From: Euphorbia lathyris | Taxonomy: Eukaryota > Streptophyta > Magnoliopsida > Malpighiales > Euphorbiaceae | Reading direction: 5' to 3' | Length of the DNA: 64,000 nucleotides | Assembly: GCF_963576675.1 (NCBI RefSeq) | Contig: NC_088914.1 | Location: 19,199,001-19,263,000, forward strand | In this document: positions 34,591 through 46,573 of the stretch, piece by piece | How positions within the stretch are numbered: position 1 is the stretch's first letter | Layout of the letters: every line of letters starts with the position of its first letter | Notes under the pieces: model-generated | Database searches by the model: none | The model's input: the letters and a program-made list of their open reading frames with translations, nothing else | Told to the model about the DNA's origin: nothing | Made by a program: the position numbers and the translations under genes

Positions 34591-37500
34591 TCAACCAGTA
34601 GATAGCTGCTGGTAAAGCCTGTTACCCATTTCAGGATCCTCATTAAATAAAGTGAGAAGAAAATTTTACTGAAGAAGCCAACCATTTGCAGTTAATATCT
34701 AGGCATTTGATATATACTACTCCAAATTGAAATATCAGATAACTCGTTCGATCTAGTTCTCTTAACCAATACTAGTTTACTACTCGAAAATGCTAACAAA
34801 TTGATTAAGTTCGAAAGGAATGCCGCAATTGGAAGACAAAAGAACAGTCATTAAGATAAGGAATGTAAAACAGATCTGTAACTAATAACTTTATTCAATC
34901 AGTGTCAATTTAGTTCCATCTAAGATCCAAAAGAGGCCAAATGAAATTACCAATCACAATTATATATTAACAGCAGCAGCAATTTGAATAGTTTTCCTTT
35001 TAATTTATTTGAAGTGTTCATATTCATGTTCATGTTCATGCATAGTACATACTACCAAGTCAAACATCAATTTGCATTTGTTTCACTCTAGACCTCGTCT
35101 ATCAGATGATTATTGTGCATGATCATCAACGCAAGTAAATTTAGCAGATTATCAATAAACAATCACACCATGGTTAAAATATATTAAATTAAAAAGCAAA
35201 TATAGTACAAAATATAGCACAGGCAGACTCTGATAGAAAAAACATTGTCGAAAACACATGCTTACCAATTACTATCATTGAGGGTTCTGTTATGATTGTT
35301 TATCTCCTCCAGAGCAAATTCTTCTAATATGGCACGTTGGCGTTCATTTAGTGCGCTATAACTAGAATAAGAAAAAAAAAAGATATGAGATCATCTGCAC
35401 ATTCTATTTTGATGTTTTGCTCTTGGTAACATGATAGCAAAACATATGCCAGTGCATAATTATGGAGCTTCCTATTCAGATATTGTACTAATTCTAAAAA
35501 CAAATTTGTAAAGATCAAGTGATCAAGAGAGCCACACTGGTTGACCAATGCATGTAGATCATAAGAAAATTGATACAAGCATTGCGTATCCTGACAGAAA
35601 AAAAGTTTTGCACTCCTAGTCGTGAAAACTCTCTTTTGCAGCAACAAAATATAAATAACCCTAAATGGGAATTCACCAAGGAACCAGAAGGCATGCATTT
35701 GATTACACACAAAAATGTGCTAAGCTGAGACATATTCAATCAAGGTGGTTTATTTTAGTTGAAACTTGTCTTAGGTTTTCATTGGGTCCAATCCCACAGC
35801 TTATGTTATAGATGTGTGACACTTCTACCCACTAGGCATTAGTTTTGAATACTCTAGATCCCAAAGTCTTGTTGCTGCCCCAAGTGTTCAGCACCTTTTT
35901 AGAAGTAATCTCATTTCCACACTTGCTAAGCACTATGTAACATATATAGCATATGTTCATACATAAAATAATTTGAATAAGAATCTAGCTTGTGTAATAC
36001 ATCTTGGTTTAGAAATTCACAGTTCCACAACAGATCCCAAAGCTATATTCATGCTATAGAATAATTTGAATAAGAATCTAGCTTGAAATGACAACTCCCA
36101 TCTTTATATGAACAAGATACCTGAAACTTGACTAACATGAACCTCCCTCCCAGGGAAAAGATAAAGGAAACATGAGAGCTTACGTGGGGAAGTTAATACG
36201 AAACCGAACAAATTGGTCCCCATGGTTTACAAGGAAACCGTGCTTTGGTAGTCCTACAAGAACTCAAACATGTAAGAAGATTTTTGAGGAATGAAAGGTG
36301 TAGATTGAAGAAGCCAGAGTATCAATAATATACCTTTGCCTCTCAATACAAGCAATTGTCCAGGTTGAACCCCCTTTGGTATCTGAAAGAGGGCATGAGG
36401 AGTTTGTATCAGTAACCAGAACAATGCGTTAACTCTTATGAAAACAACTAGTGTTGCTGGTTACAAATTTTCAGAAGAAATAATTTATGGGGTCAAAATC
36501 ATTGGACAAGGCAATATATTTTTAACTTGCTCATCGTTAGTCTTTACTGTCCATATCCTTCAATTATAAATTTTGCCACATCCACAAGCAAACCATGCCA
36601 GTTCTTAACATGCTTCCATATTCAAGCAAATTGTATTTTTTACTAAACTTAGCTCGTCAAACTACAGGAATTCAAGGCACACTGGACTATGTTGTGAATC
36701 CCTCTCATCTTTCTTATCAGCAAAATAAAGCATCCATTTCCAATCCTAGTAGAAATCATTAAATCTTGATCACAGTAGATGTAGATGCTCCAACTTATTC
36801 AAAATTGCAAGCAAAAATGTTCATGTTTTTCACTTTGATAATTACTCAAAAAATTGTAAGGTACAAACTTTCTACCTTCACTTGGAATTTTCCAGCCAAA
36901 GTTGGTACATCAACCATACCACCGAGCATGGCCTGCAAGAGAAATATATAGAAGAAAAGAAAAAATTTGATCCATTGACAAAAAATACCTATATTGAAAA
37001 ATCTATGAATGCATAAATATGCATGGATTTTTGGCACTTATCCCTAGCACTAAAATGAAGATCCAAGACAGAATATTATGAATTCAGTTGCATTAACAGT
37101 ATGGATGAGACAATGGTTACCATGCCAGAAACTCAGAACCACCTAACTTCAATCGTATTTTCAAAAGCTCAGCACTGAGTGATCATCAACATGCAAAACT
37201 TAGGGAACACAAAAGAGTACAGAGACATCCGTTTTAGATTCTAATGTCACATGCATCGTAAAGCTTAATCTATGCAGACAATTTGACTAATGTTTCAAAA
37301 AAGAAAACACATAAACAATAACAATGCATGTCAATGCTCAATAGAAAGACTTGTGATCAAAAGCAGTGAGTATATATCTATTCCCTGGAAATAATCTAAA
37401 GGAAACAAAAAAGCTACTTTTTCGTGTGAATTCAGTTCTTACTTGAGTAAAGCTAATATTAGCATCCACGTAGATATCTGCTCCATCCCTAGTAAAGATA

Positions 37501-40500
37501 AGATCATCGGCTACCTGCATTTTCACAAGAGGCAAATTATTTCAATTTCGAGAATGCAAAATCATTAACCACATTGAAGATCCAAATTACAAGGCAATGC
37601 TAGAAAAAGAGAGCGATTCTAGAATAAATGGAGTCATATTCTATTTCTGGAAAATGGCAACTGCCAATTATCATAAAAATAAACATCACACTCTCGTATA
37701 TCCCAGGTAACTATAAAGACAACTAAAGGGAGAGCTCATAACAACTGATTACCACACATTATAAAAAGGAGATATGCCATGAATTTTAGACCAATAAAGA
37801 GGAATAATTTTAATAAAGAGTTTCCCAGTATTAAGAGGCTTTAACATCAATTAAAAAAGGAAATATAATGTTATCTTCTTAGTGAAGACAGGCAGAGTAG
37901 CAGTTATCTAATGGTTCCATAAAAAAAAAAAAAAAATTACAAGCTTTTGGCACATGAAAACAAAGTTACAACCAATTATCTCATAGAAAAGTTCATAGGC
38001 AACAACATTTTCTCATGGTAATCACTTAAACGTTCAGACAAGAATATGAACAGAAAAGAGAAATGAAGGATCTAAAACAATAGCATATTATCTACCCAAT
38101 AGAAAGAAAGCAAAATTTCGACACTAAAAGCTTTATGATTGACTTGTATGAGGAAGGTATTTAGCATTGTAACCCGTGAAAGGATAAAATATCAAAAATA
38201 GAATGTGCCTTGATGTTAATAAATAAGCTGCCAGGTGATATCTAATCAAAGAAGTTCATAGTCAACAACATTTCCTCATGGTAATAACTTGAGACATTAC
38301 AGACAAGAAGATGAACAGAAAAGAGAAATGAAGGATCTAAAACAATAGCATATAATCTACGCAATATAAAGAATGCAAAATTTCAACAATAAAAGTTTTA
38401 TAATTGACTTGCTTGAGAAAGATATTTAGCACTGAAATGCATGAAAGGTTTAAATATAAAAAATAGAATGTGCCTTGATTTTAATAAATAAGTTGCCAGC
38501 TTGACGCCCACGTCCGCCAGAATTACCAGCACCTGGAACACTGATTGTATCTCCAGAATCGAGACCTAAAACATTTATTCAATAAAAATCAGAGTGAAAG
38601 ACATAAAGATGAACACTGATTAGAAGTGCATGAACAATATCATAAACGGTGCCGAAGATACAAAACACAGAGAAGTACTAAAGCAAGATGTCTCCTGTTT
38701 ACTTCATCCTGCATATCACTTGCTCACGAGTCCAATAAAGAAACCAAAGTAAATTTAGGATTTAAACATGGAGAGCATGTTCAATTTTGGTCCTCAGTTG
38801 TATTCTTTTCAATTTCTAAAAGTCCTTCAGTAAGGTGCCTTGCATACAAGTCCAATAAAGAAACAAAACTCATACTTATTGGACAACAGTTTTTTTTAAA
38901 AGACAAACCTAAAAGAGGTAGTGCATACATAACAGATGGAGATTCTTCCTGCAAAATAATTAACGATACAATATGATATTCCTAAATCATGAAGCTACTG
39001 GCAGAAGTACTCATCATAGACATAAATTCCATGTTTTGTTACGCCACCATGTGATGGCTGGTTTAACAATTATGGTGACTAGTGAATACTGAGCCATGAT
39101 TTGCAGTAATAATTGTGTTGAGACCAAGTCCACGGAAATAATTTAGTTAACCCCATCCTTCCCATTTATAAGTAGGAAAATCTTAGAGGATCTAGTCCCC
39201 CACATCCAACCTTCACACAGAACCATGAAAACCAACCTGCCGGTACTTTAACTTTAATTTCTTTAACACCTCCAATTACTCCTGATCCTCTGCATGACAT
39301 ACAATACTCCTGCACCAAATGAATAAACCATAACTAACAGATCTAAGATAGAAAAATTAAATGGATCTGTTGCTGGAACCCAAGTCTAACCTTTATGATT
39401 CGACCTGCCCCTTTACAGCTACTGCATGTTGACGTAAATGGTGGAACTGTGATCTGGTTGAATTCTTCCATGTTATAATAGAAAAATAATACAAAAAGAA
39501 ATCTATGTAACAAAAAAGTTAATATTTTCATGCTGATTACACACTAATTGTCATCGGTTTAGATCTTACTGAAACTTACTTTTCCAATGCCCCTGCAAAT
39601 TGGGCAAATTTTGGTTGTGGCATCAACTGGAAAGCCACGCCCATCTGCGTTATGGGAATACACAGGGAATTAGGAATCAATCATTCGTAGCAAGATGTTA
39701 AAAAACTTGAAGCACACAACAAAAAGAGAAGCTAATTCTAGATATTCTTTTCTGAATGTTTTCTACCAATTTATTCTTTTCAGTCTTCCAAAAAAAGTTC
39801 CTCCTATGAATTTACAGAGAAAAAAAGAACCCACCAATTCTTATCTTCCATGTTAGAAGCATGGAGCATATTTCAGCCTTCAAAAGGCTCCAAATTACGC
39901 ATTACCCCTCCCACCCAATAAATAAAAGGGCGGCCCGGTCGCATTACGCGTCCCCGCTGAGCGAGGGTCCGGGGAGGGGTCCCACCACAAGGGTGTATTG
40001 GGGGCAAGCCTTCCCTTGCCAATTTAATTGGCAAGAGGCCGCTCCTAAGACTCGAACCCGTGACCTCTGGTCACACGGCAACAACGTTTTACCGTTGCGC
40101 CAAGGCTCGCCCTCTCTCCCACCCAATAAATAAATGAAACAAATCAGTGAGGGCTACATTATTGAAACAAGATTCCCAATCTCATTAAATATGAAAAACA
40201 AATAGTGATAACATGCAAAGAAATTATTCATAATTTTAAACACATTATTCAAGATGTTTTGCTTCAAGGATCTCACATATGCGATATGATTTTAATAAAG
40301 TGTCAGTTAATTACTGACCACATGAATCACATGGAACATATGCATCAACAGACAAGTGCTTTACGCATCCACTTGCAGCTTCTGTAAAAGAGAGAACTAG
40401 CTCCGCCTATATCATTTCAACAAAATAACATGTGTCAAGCTCAAAAAAAAAAAAAAAATCAGTTCAAAATAAGCACAATCACCTGGATGTCTGGTGAAAG

Positions 40501-42478
40501 CTGATTGGTTTCATCTTCAAAAACCTGCAAAGAATGAAATGACTTGTAGTTTCAGGATCCCTATAATGAAGGACTACTAGATCAAGCTGAACTGTTTAAT
40601 AGAGATTACACTGTACCTCCGAGAATATTTTTTGGAATGAATCAGAGAAAATAGTTTGATATGAATATGTAAAGCCCCCTGCATTTCCAGCACCATACCT
40701 ATTCCTTGCTGCATCATCGGCACCATATCCAAACCAATCAGCATTATGTCCACCATATTCTGGTCTCTCTGAGCTTCTAGAATGCCTCTTCACAAGACAT
40801 AAGAATAAAAAGAGCAATTAAGTTAGTTCTTTACGGGAGTTAACACAAAATGCATGCTTTCAAGTCAACACATGTTGACTGTTACCTTTAAGAATCTAGA
40901 AGTCAGCATAAAAGCAGTGTAGACAAGAAAAGAGTTAATGAATACTCAGTAAAGCATAAATTGATTTGGACAACCTCTGGAACTTCCAAAACTTCAAAGA
41001 GAAAGAGAATTCTTACAGTGTCATATTCGGCCCTCTTCTGAGAATCCTTCAATGTCTGAATTTTACAAAGCAAGGGTAAAGACATCAATATCACATAACT
41101 GAATTTCTAACAAACTGATAAACTTTCCCACCGTCAAGGAGATAAAACTATAGTAATTCCTTGCTAAGAGAAACCACGGAGGAAGCACTAAAATCATGAC
41201 AAATGATATATCAACCAATAAACAATACAAACCTCATAAGCTTCTCGTACTTCTTGAAATTTTCTCTTTGCAGACGGATTATTCTTATTTGCATCTGGAT
41301 GATACTTCTTTGCTAGCTGCAGAAATAATATAAAGAGCAATGAGAAGAAAGGCGTAGAACTCGTTTCTTTTCTTTCTTTTAAAAGAAATCTTGATAGAAA
41401 TGTTCTATGGCTCCAAGAGAGCGTGATATTAAAAACCTATATTCATTAACTTTCTCCAAATATTAAACGCAAAACAAAGATCACAGCATATATCTTCTGA
41501 GCAATCAAGGGAACTTCTAGTTGGTGGACATTTGACACTGATTATAAACATGAAGTCAAATAGCTTTTTCCATTGCACATCATAAATGTTTAATTAATTT
41601 CATGGAGTAGTCCATAAGGTATTCCCATACTTCACCCAATATTATTGCTCTTTATGTAGAAACACATTTAATAGAATCACTTACAAAGTCGTATGTAAAA
41701 TGGATGCAACTATATTACATAGGTCAAACTGATGCAAAGAAATAGATTCACAAAATCGCATCTTGGCCAGAGATGCAACTCTCAAGTTGTACTCACCGAA
41801 TGGAAAGCCTTTTTTATCTCACTTTGGCTAGCATTTTCAGAAACACCAAGAACTTCATAGTAACTCGGTTCCTTAGAGCAATGGATTCCTGAAAACAGAA
41901 TAATAATTAAAAATTAAATATAATTATCAATGAATTCAACTTCAAATAAAGGTGCATTCTCCTACTTCAGTGCAAAAGGAGTTAAAGACCTGTGCCATGG
42001 ATATATCTGCACTTGATCAGCTGCATTTCAGCCGTCATAAAACCATTACGTTTCCCAGTATCAAAACAACAACTGTGCAAAACTTATCCAAGAAAAAATA
42101 AATTTAAGCTAAAGGATTACAAATTAGGACAAAATATAATCACATATGGAAGTACTACAAGCGCACAAAATTTAGCACTTAATAAATTAGCTCAAGTTTG
42201 AGACAAAGAACATACATCGATCACGATAAAAGTCTTGGTGTAAATTAGAGATATTCCGGAGCCAATGTCCTCCATCGACAGCCGATTCTACGACAGAAGA
42301 AGATATCAAATGCCGCCGGCACTGAGCAGAAGAAATTTCCAAGCAAATAACTATGAGAAGTATCAAATTTGCAGGGAACATTGCTTTCAAAGAGCTTAAA
42401 AAAAAATCGGTTGTAATTTCTTAAGTACATAGGTTTTACAAGACTTACTAGCGCTGATATCCAACCGTATCTTCCCAT
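34591..42478 (-). CDS. Mitochondrial-type DnaJ/HSP40, ATJ1-like (19 exons, 435 aa)
   Basis: Exons: 42478-42449, 42287-42216, 42020-41990, 41888-41797, 41316-41233, 41055-41017, 40787-40617, 40524-40483, 40406-40319, 39644-39580, 39453-39391, 39309-39237, 38565-38474, 37514-37443, 36932-36876, 36382-36334, 36253-36184, 35355-35266, 34618-34591. They total 1308 bases in one frame. Type I J-protein: J domain with HPD at 81-83, zinc module with four CxxCxGxG repeats (first Cys 213, CPIC, CSSC, CMSC), and client-binding C-terminus with [12 protein letters not shown] and LRGKGLPK, ending LYQQLSTG. Closest to Arabidopsis ATJ1, so probably a mitochondrial Hsp70 co-chaperone. Exons 1-3 (targeting region) are the least certain. 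All introns are GT-AG except after exon 13, where the frame needs a GC donor. No disabling change seen. Confidence 0.92.
37985..38505. repeat. Tandem duplication of about 260 bp at the exon 13 / intron 13 junction of the DnaJ gene
   Basis: Units 37985-38235 and 38250-38500 share long words such as AACAGAAAAGAGAAATGAAG and AATAGAATGTGCCTTGAT. The unit includes the last bases of exon 13 and its donor. The downstream copy (in gene direction) holds a decayed duplicate of the exon end (minus strand TTATTTATTAACATCAAG then GCACATTC). Confidence 0.8.
39927..40115 (-). mobile_element. Au-type SINE in intron 9 of the DnaJ gene
   Basis: Read on the minus strand it starts GGGCGAGCCTTGGCGCAACG (Pol III A box region), then GGTTCGAGTC (B box), GGAGCGGCCTCTTGCC, ACCCTTGTGGTGGGACC and a GGACCCTCGCTCAGCGGGA end, the order known for the plant Au SINE family. 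A perfect 19-bp target duplication, CTCCCACCCAATAAATAAA, flanks it at 39908-39926 and 40116-40134. Same orientation as the host gene; no coding. Confidence 0.92.
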
Positions 42479-42636
42479 TTTGGAGTTTAGACAGTGATAA
42501 TCGGAAAAGAAGAAAAGAGGTAAAAGAAATGAGGGTGGCACTGGAACGGAGCCGTGCTGCCGTAGTGTTGAGCAAGAAATGAATTTCCGATTATTCACGA
42601 ATATCTGTACAGAGGCTTCTAGGTCCAAAGTAAAGT

Positions 42637-42652
42637 AAAACGGCGTCGTTTA
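42637..42652. promoter_or_regulatory. Palindromic AAACGGCGTCGTTT promoter motif
   Basis: AAAACGGCGTCGTTTA lies about 160 bases upstream of the DnaJ ATG. This near-palindrome recurs in eudicot promoters; function here is inferred from position only. Confidence 0.4.
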
Positions 42653-42853
42653 GTTATTAAAAATTAAGGAATAGAAGTGTAAATTTGCTTAGATGTTTAG
42701 GGCAAGTATATATACACACTAATGTAACACAACATTTCTAATACCAAGCATTTTTTAGCTCAATGGAAGAGTCAACATTTGACTTATTGGAATGTCGAAA
42801 GCAAACTCAGCCTGGGTTTAAATTCTTTTTGCCCTACTAAGACCAACATGATA

Positions 42854-43353
42854 CAGTAAAACATCTATATAGGAATACACTTGGGACCGGGCTATTTGTA
42901 TAACAAATGGAAGGTTATTACTAAATAGAGTTTGGTCAACACATAAAATTTTAATTTTTTTTATCATAGGCATGCATGGTTTATATATAATGTATAACAA
43001 TAGAACAAATTAAATATTTAGAATTTCAATTTAGAGTTTAGGTTTTCAAAATATAGATAATTGGAAGATTTTTATGGAAAAAATGTAAACACCAACGAGA
43101 ATACTAAATATTTATAATTTCAAGTTGTAGTTTGTGTTTCCAACTCATAGATAATTTCAATATATATATATATATATATATCATTATTATTATATAGAGG
43201 CATAGTTTCTAAAGGTGGGACTTGAAAAGTGTATAACAAATAACGTTTGGGAGGTTATTCCTATTTATAACTGGCCCAAGTTGGGACCGAGTTTTTTTAT
43301 AACAAAATAGAGGTTATTCCTATATAGAGTATTCCTATATAGAGGTTTTACTG
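42854..43353. mobile_element. Emigrant-like (Tc1/mariner, pogo group) MITE
   Basis: The ends CAGTAAAACATCTATATAGG and its inverted copy (CCTATATAGAGGTTTTACTG) are flanked by TA at 42852-42853 and 43354-43355. These ends match the CAGTAAAACCTCTATA type of the Emigrant family. The 500-bp interior contains partial repeats of TTGGGACCG and a (TA)n run at about 43159-43182, with no ORF. Confidence 0.8.
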
Positions 43354-43355
43354 TA

Positions 43356-44400
43356 CCATTTTTTTTATCTCGATACGATTAGTGAAGAAAAAAAAGACGG
43401 ACAACTTTTCATTTGTTAGGATATATGAGCATCCCGCAAATGAAAATGGAGATTATCTCTATAAAATATAGTTTATGATGGTTGAGGTGTGTGACACCAT
43501 ATGCCTCCACCTTTGACCCTATGTAAGATTTTTATTTTATCTAAATTCAAAATTGGTATATGTCTCGTTATCTAGATCCAATTTCCAAAAAAAAATAGAC
43601 CATATATCTTGAATACAAATCAAAACAATGGAAAAGATTAGGATTAACTTGTAAGTTGCAATTGGCAGAGAATGAAAAAAGGCCATTAGTGTCTAGCATG
43701 AGAACTGGAAAGGTGTTTCGATAAGGGAACGCCAATGGTTAAGCATATTAGCCATGGACGACAGCGTAAAGTTATATTAAAATGTGAAGATTGCATAATA
43801 GTATAGGATAAGATTTTATGCTTATATTGTATTTAGATAAGGTATCATTAAATTATAAGGTAAATTAAGGTAAAAGTTTAATAAAGTTTGTTGTATTTGG
43901 TTTAAAGGTAAATAAAGATAAAATTATGTTAAAATTACTATTGTATTTTATGATAAAATGAGTACAGCCCTACTTCCTATTTAAAGCGGAGAGAACATTT
44001 TTGTAACATAAAATTTCAGTACGATGAATTAAGGTTGTTCAAAATTGTATGAGTTATTATAATCCACCTTATCTCAACTCATCTAACCCATGAAACTAGT
44101 TATAATTTATTGGATGGGTTTAATGGTTTATAAATTTGATATTAAGTGGTTTATCATAAACTATCTAAGAACTCATTTAAATTTTCAATTCTCTCATTTC
44201 ATTCTATTAGGCTGAAAAATGATTTATATAAAAAAAAGATGTGGACACTTAACACTCTATATATGTGTGTGTGTGTTTGTGAATAAATGGAGTAAACGGT
44301 CTCTAACCCATTTACTGATCCATTTATGGCCCGTTCGTAACCTAATCAGTTAGAGTTAGGGTCTTTAGGTTTAACCTATAAATAGATAGTTATGGAGACT
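43356..44400. other. AT-rich intergenic DNA
   Basis: No ORF, RNA gene or element edge that I can support. A short TG-rich simple tract is near 44264-44280. Confidence 0.3.
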
Positions 44401-45173
44401 AAACCTAATACCCTAATAGCACAATACTCAGAGAAACTGCATAAGACAATCCCTATGTTCCCTCTCGCATAGCTGCCGCCCCCTCTTGTTCTCGGATTGT
44501 GTTTTTAGTTCATGGAACAACGGAGATTGCTCCTTTAGTGTGTAACCTCCTAGATTGGTGATACGAAGTCAAGGTTGATTACTTGCGACATTGTTCAACG
44601 AATATGCGCTACAAGAGGTAATCCTAAATCTGTTGATTTATTTATTCATGTATCCGGATTCCTTACCCGTTCCTTAGAGGTTAGAGAAATCCATTATGGC
44701 TATTTTAAAGAGCTTTCATTGGTATCAGAGCCCTTTTAGCTCCGTGTTCCATCTGTTACGAACTTTTTATAATGATTTATGATTCTATTAATTTGTTTGA
44801 TTGGATGAATGCATGCTTGGTTGAGTCATGTCTTAAATATGTGTTTTTAATGTATCTCGGGATGTTTTTAGTCTGCCGAAATCTCCCTGTGGCTGATGAA
44901 ATTTTCTGCGCATTTAAGGATTTAACGCATACCAATTAGGGTCTGTTTATGTTATTACGCCTATGTCCAGTCGCCAAAAACCGAAACCGACCACACCATC
45001 AAACTCATAGACCCCGAAAAACCTCTCATGGGATAAAGTTTTGAGGCTGTCGGACGCCAGGAAGGCGGTGCGTGGCCTACAAATGTCGTCGGCCACCTCC
45101 CACACGCGTAGTGTGTGTGGCGCGTGCGTGTGGCGTCTCCAGACATCTGCTTGGCGTCGATTTTTTTCAATCT
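44401..45173 (+). repeat. Copia LTR/leader remnant with a primer site
   Basis: TGGTATCAGAGC at 44720-44731 is an iMet primer site, preceded by LTR-like sequence (GTTCTCGGATTGTG..., ATCTGTTGATTTATTTATTC). After it comes a leader with no gag. The SIRE-type element at 45179 inserted just downstream, and 56716-56800 continues the broken sequence. The element is otherwise lost and its left edge is not defined. Confidence 0.45.
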
Positions 45174-45178
45174 ACTCG

Positions 45179-46511
45179 TGTTGAAACACCTTTCCACATG
45201 ATTTTGATTTGACAAAAGTATTTATGTATGATAAAAATATTCCAACACATTAAATTTAAATGCTTTGATTTATTCATACTGATGTGTTTGTTCAATGTTG
45301 AGTTATTTGATTTATAAGACATTAAGATGATAAAAAGCCTAAAAGCCCATAAGTGGAAGTCAAGCCCAAGTCAACAGATCAAGACCTCACGGCCCATGAA
45401 GACAAAACACAGTCGTTCTAAGTAAAATGCCAGCCCAGCATGAAGAAGGATCGAGAAGCCTTTAGCTAAATGGCTTCAAGACGAAGCTGCTGAGTTGAGC
45501 GACAAGGTAGTCAGGTCAGTGGCAAAACAGAACAAACTTCAAGACAAAGTATTTCTACTTTGGGTAAAGCTCAGAAGGCGCAGGAAGCTGTCTGGAAGAC
45601 TTTGCCATAAATGTGGGAACATTCTGTTTCATCTGACGAAAAGCTGTTGAGCACTGGCGAAGACAGAAGATACAAGAATATGATTGGCCGAAGACGCTGA
45701 GCATGTACTGAGTGAAAGCGACAGGAAGCCGTTTGGCTCCAACGGTTATTTCGAAATTCGAAATCACCGGTGCTTGAAGTGTCACTATAAATAGGCCTCT
45801 CAAATGCTTCATTCGATGCAGATCTTCAATTAAGTCGAAACGCTGACCAAATACATACTTGAAGTTCTGTGAGAAAAGCAAAGCAAATCTTACACCAATT
45901 CCAATCTTGTGTAAAAGTCTAGAGTGATTTTATTCATCTAAAGAGTCTTAGCAATTGTTGTTTAAGACAAACACTTATCATTTCTAGAAGTATAGAAAGG
46001 AGAAGCTGAGTACTCGGTTATAGTACTCAGCGGTAGTAATAGGAGTGAGTAGAGGAATAGAAGAAGGTACTCTTGTATACTCAGCTTCTGTTGTAAAAGG
46101 TTTCGTGCTCTACCTGTAAAGAGCTCAGTAGAGGATTCAAAAAGCTCGGAACGAGTTCCGGGGACTGGACGTAGGCGGAGAGGCCGAACCAGGATATGTT
46201 TGCTGAGTAACATATTTCTAACCCTTAACTCCTTTATATATTGCTTGCTATAAAACTGACTAAGTAACGAACTCACGCTGAGTTAAGTGCATTGAGAAGC
46301 TGAGTTCAGGGATAGACTCAAGTGTTATCTCCTAACTCAACAAAAGAAACAAACTTAGTCACCAGTTGACTAAGCTTGTGTCTTAAACCACTCAGCACTG
46401 CTGTGTAAACCTTTTCTTAAAGAAAAGAAGTCAGCCTTAACGGACAAAATTTTTGAATAGTTCATATCCCCCCCCTTGGAACTAATCTTGTCACGTTACA
46501 CGGGACCAACA
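45179..46511 (+). repeat. 5' LTR of the SIRE-type element
   Basis: 1333 bp, TGTTGAAACACC to GGGACCAACA. TATA box CTATAAATAG at 45785-45794. It retains a 76-bp segment (about 46085-46160) that is deleted from the 3' LTR. Confidence 0.95.
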
Positions 46512-46513
46512 AG

Positions 46514-46525
46514 TGGTATCAGAGC
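46514..46525 (+). promoter_or_regulatory. Primer-binding site (tRNA-iMet type)
   Basis: TGGTATCAGAGC two bases after the LTR end. Confidence 0.95.
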
Positions 46526-46573
46526 TTAAAAGCTCACTGAGCAGGATATAACTATCTTGAGCTGATCCCCACA

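Noticed and set aside
40030..40110. tRNA gene, from the GGTTCGAGTC box
   Set aside because: It is the tRNA-derived head of the SINE; there is no complete cloverleaf.
39861..40133. Open frames of 60-90 codons on both strands around 39900-40130
   Set aside because: They are readings of the Au SINE and its flanks; the Pol III boxes and the 19-bp duplication explain the sequence.
42245..42628. 127-codon ORF on the minus strand at the DnaJ 5' end
   Set aside because: It reads through the exon 1 donor and an intron. The spliced model with exon 2 at 42287-42216 keeps the frame into the J domain; this reading does not.
43159..43182. TA run as an origin or regulatory site
   Set aside because: A simple microsatellite inside the Emigrant-like MITE.
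45555..45881. 108-codon minus-strand ORF repeated at 55828-56154
   Set aside because: It lies inside both LTRs of the SIRE-type element and is shared only because the LTRs are copies; no sign of selection on the reading.
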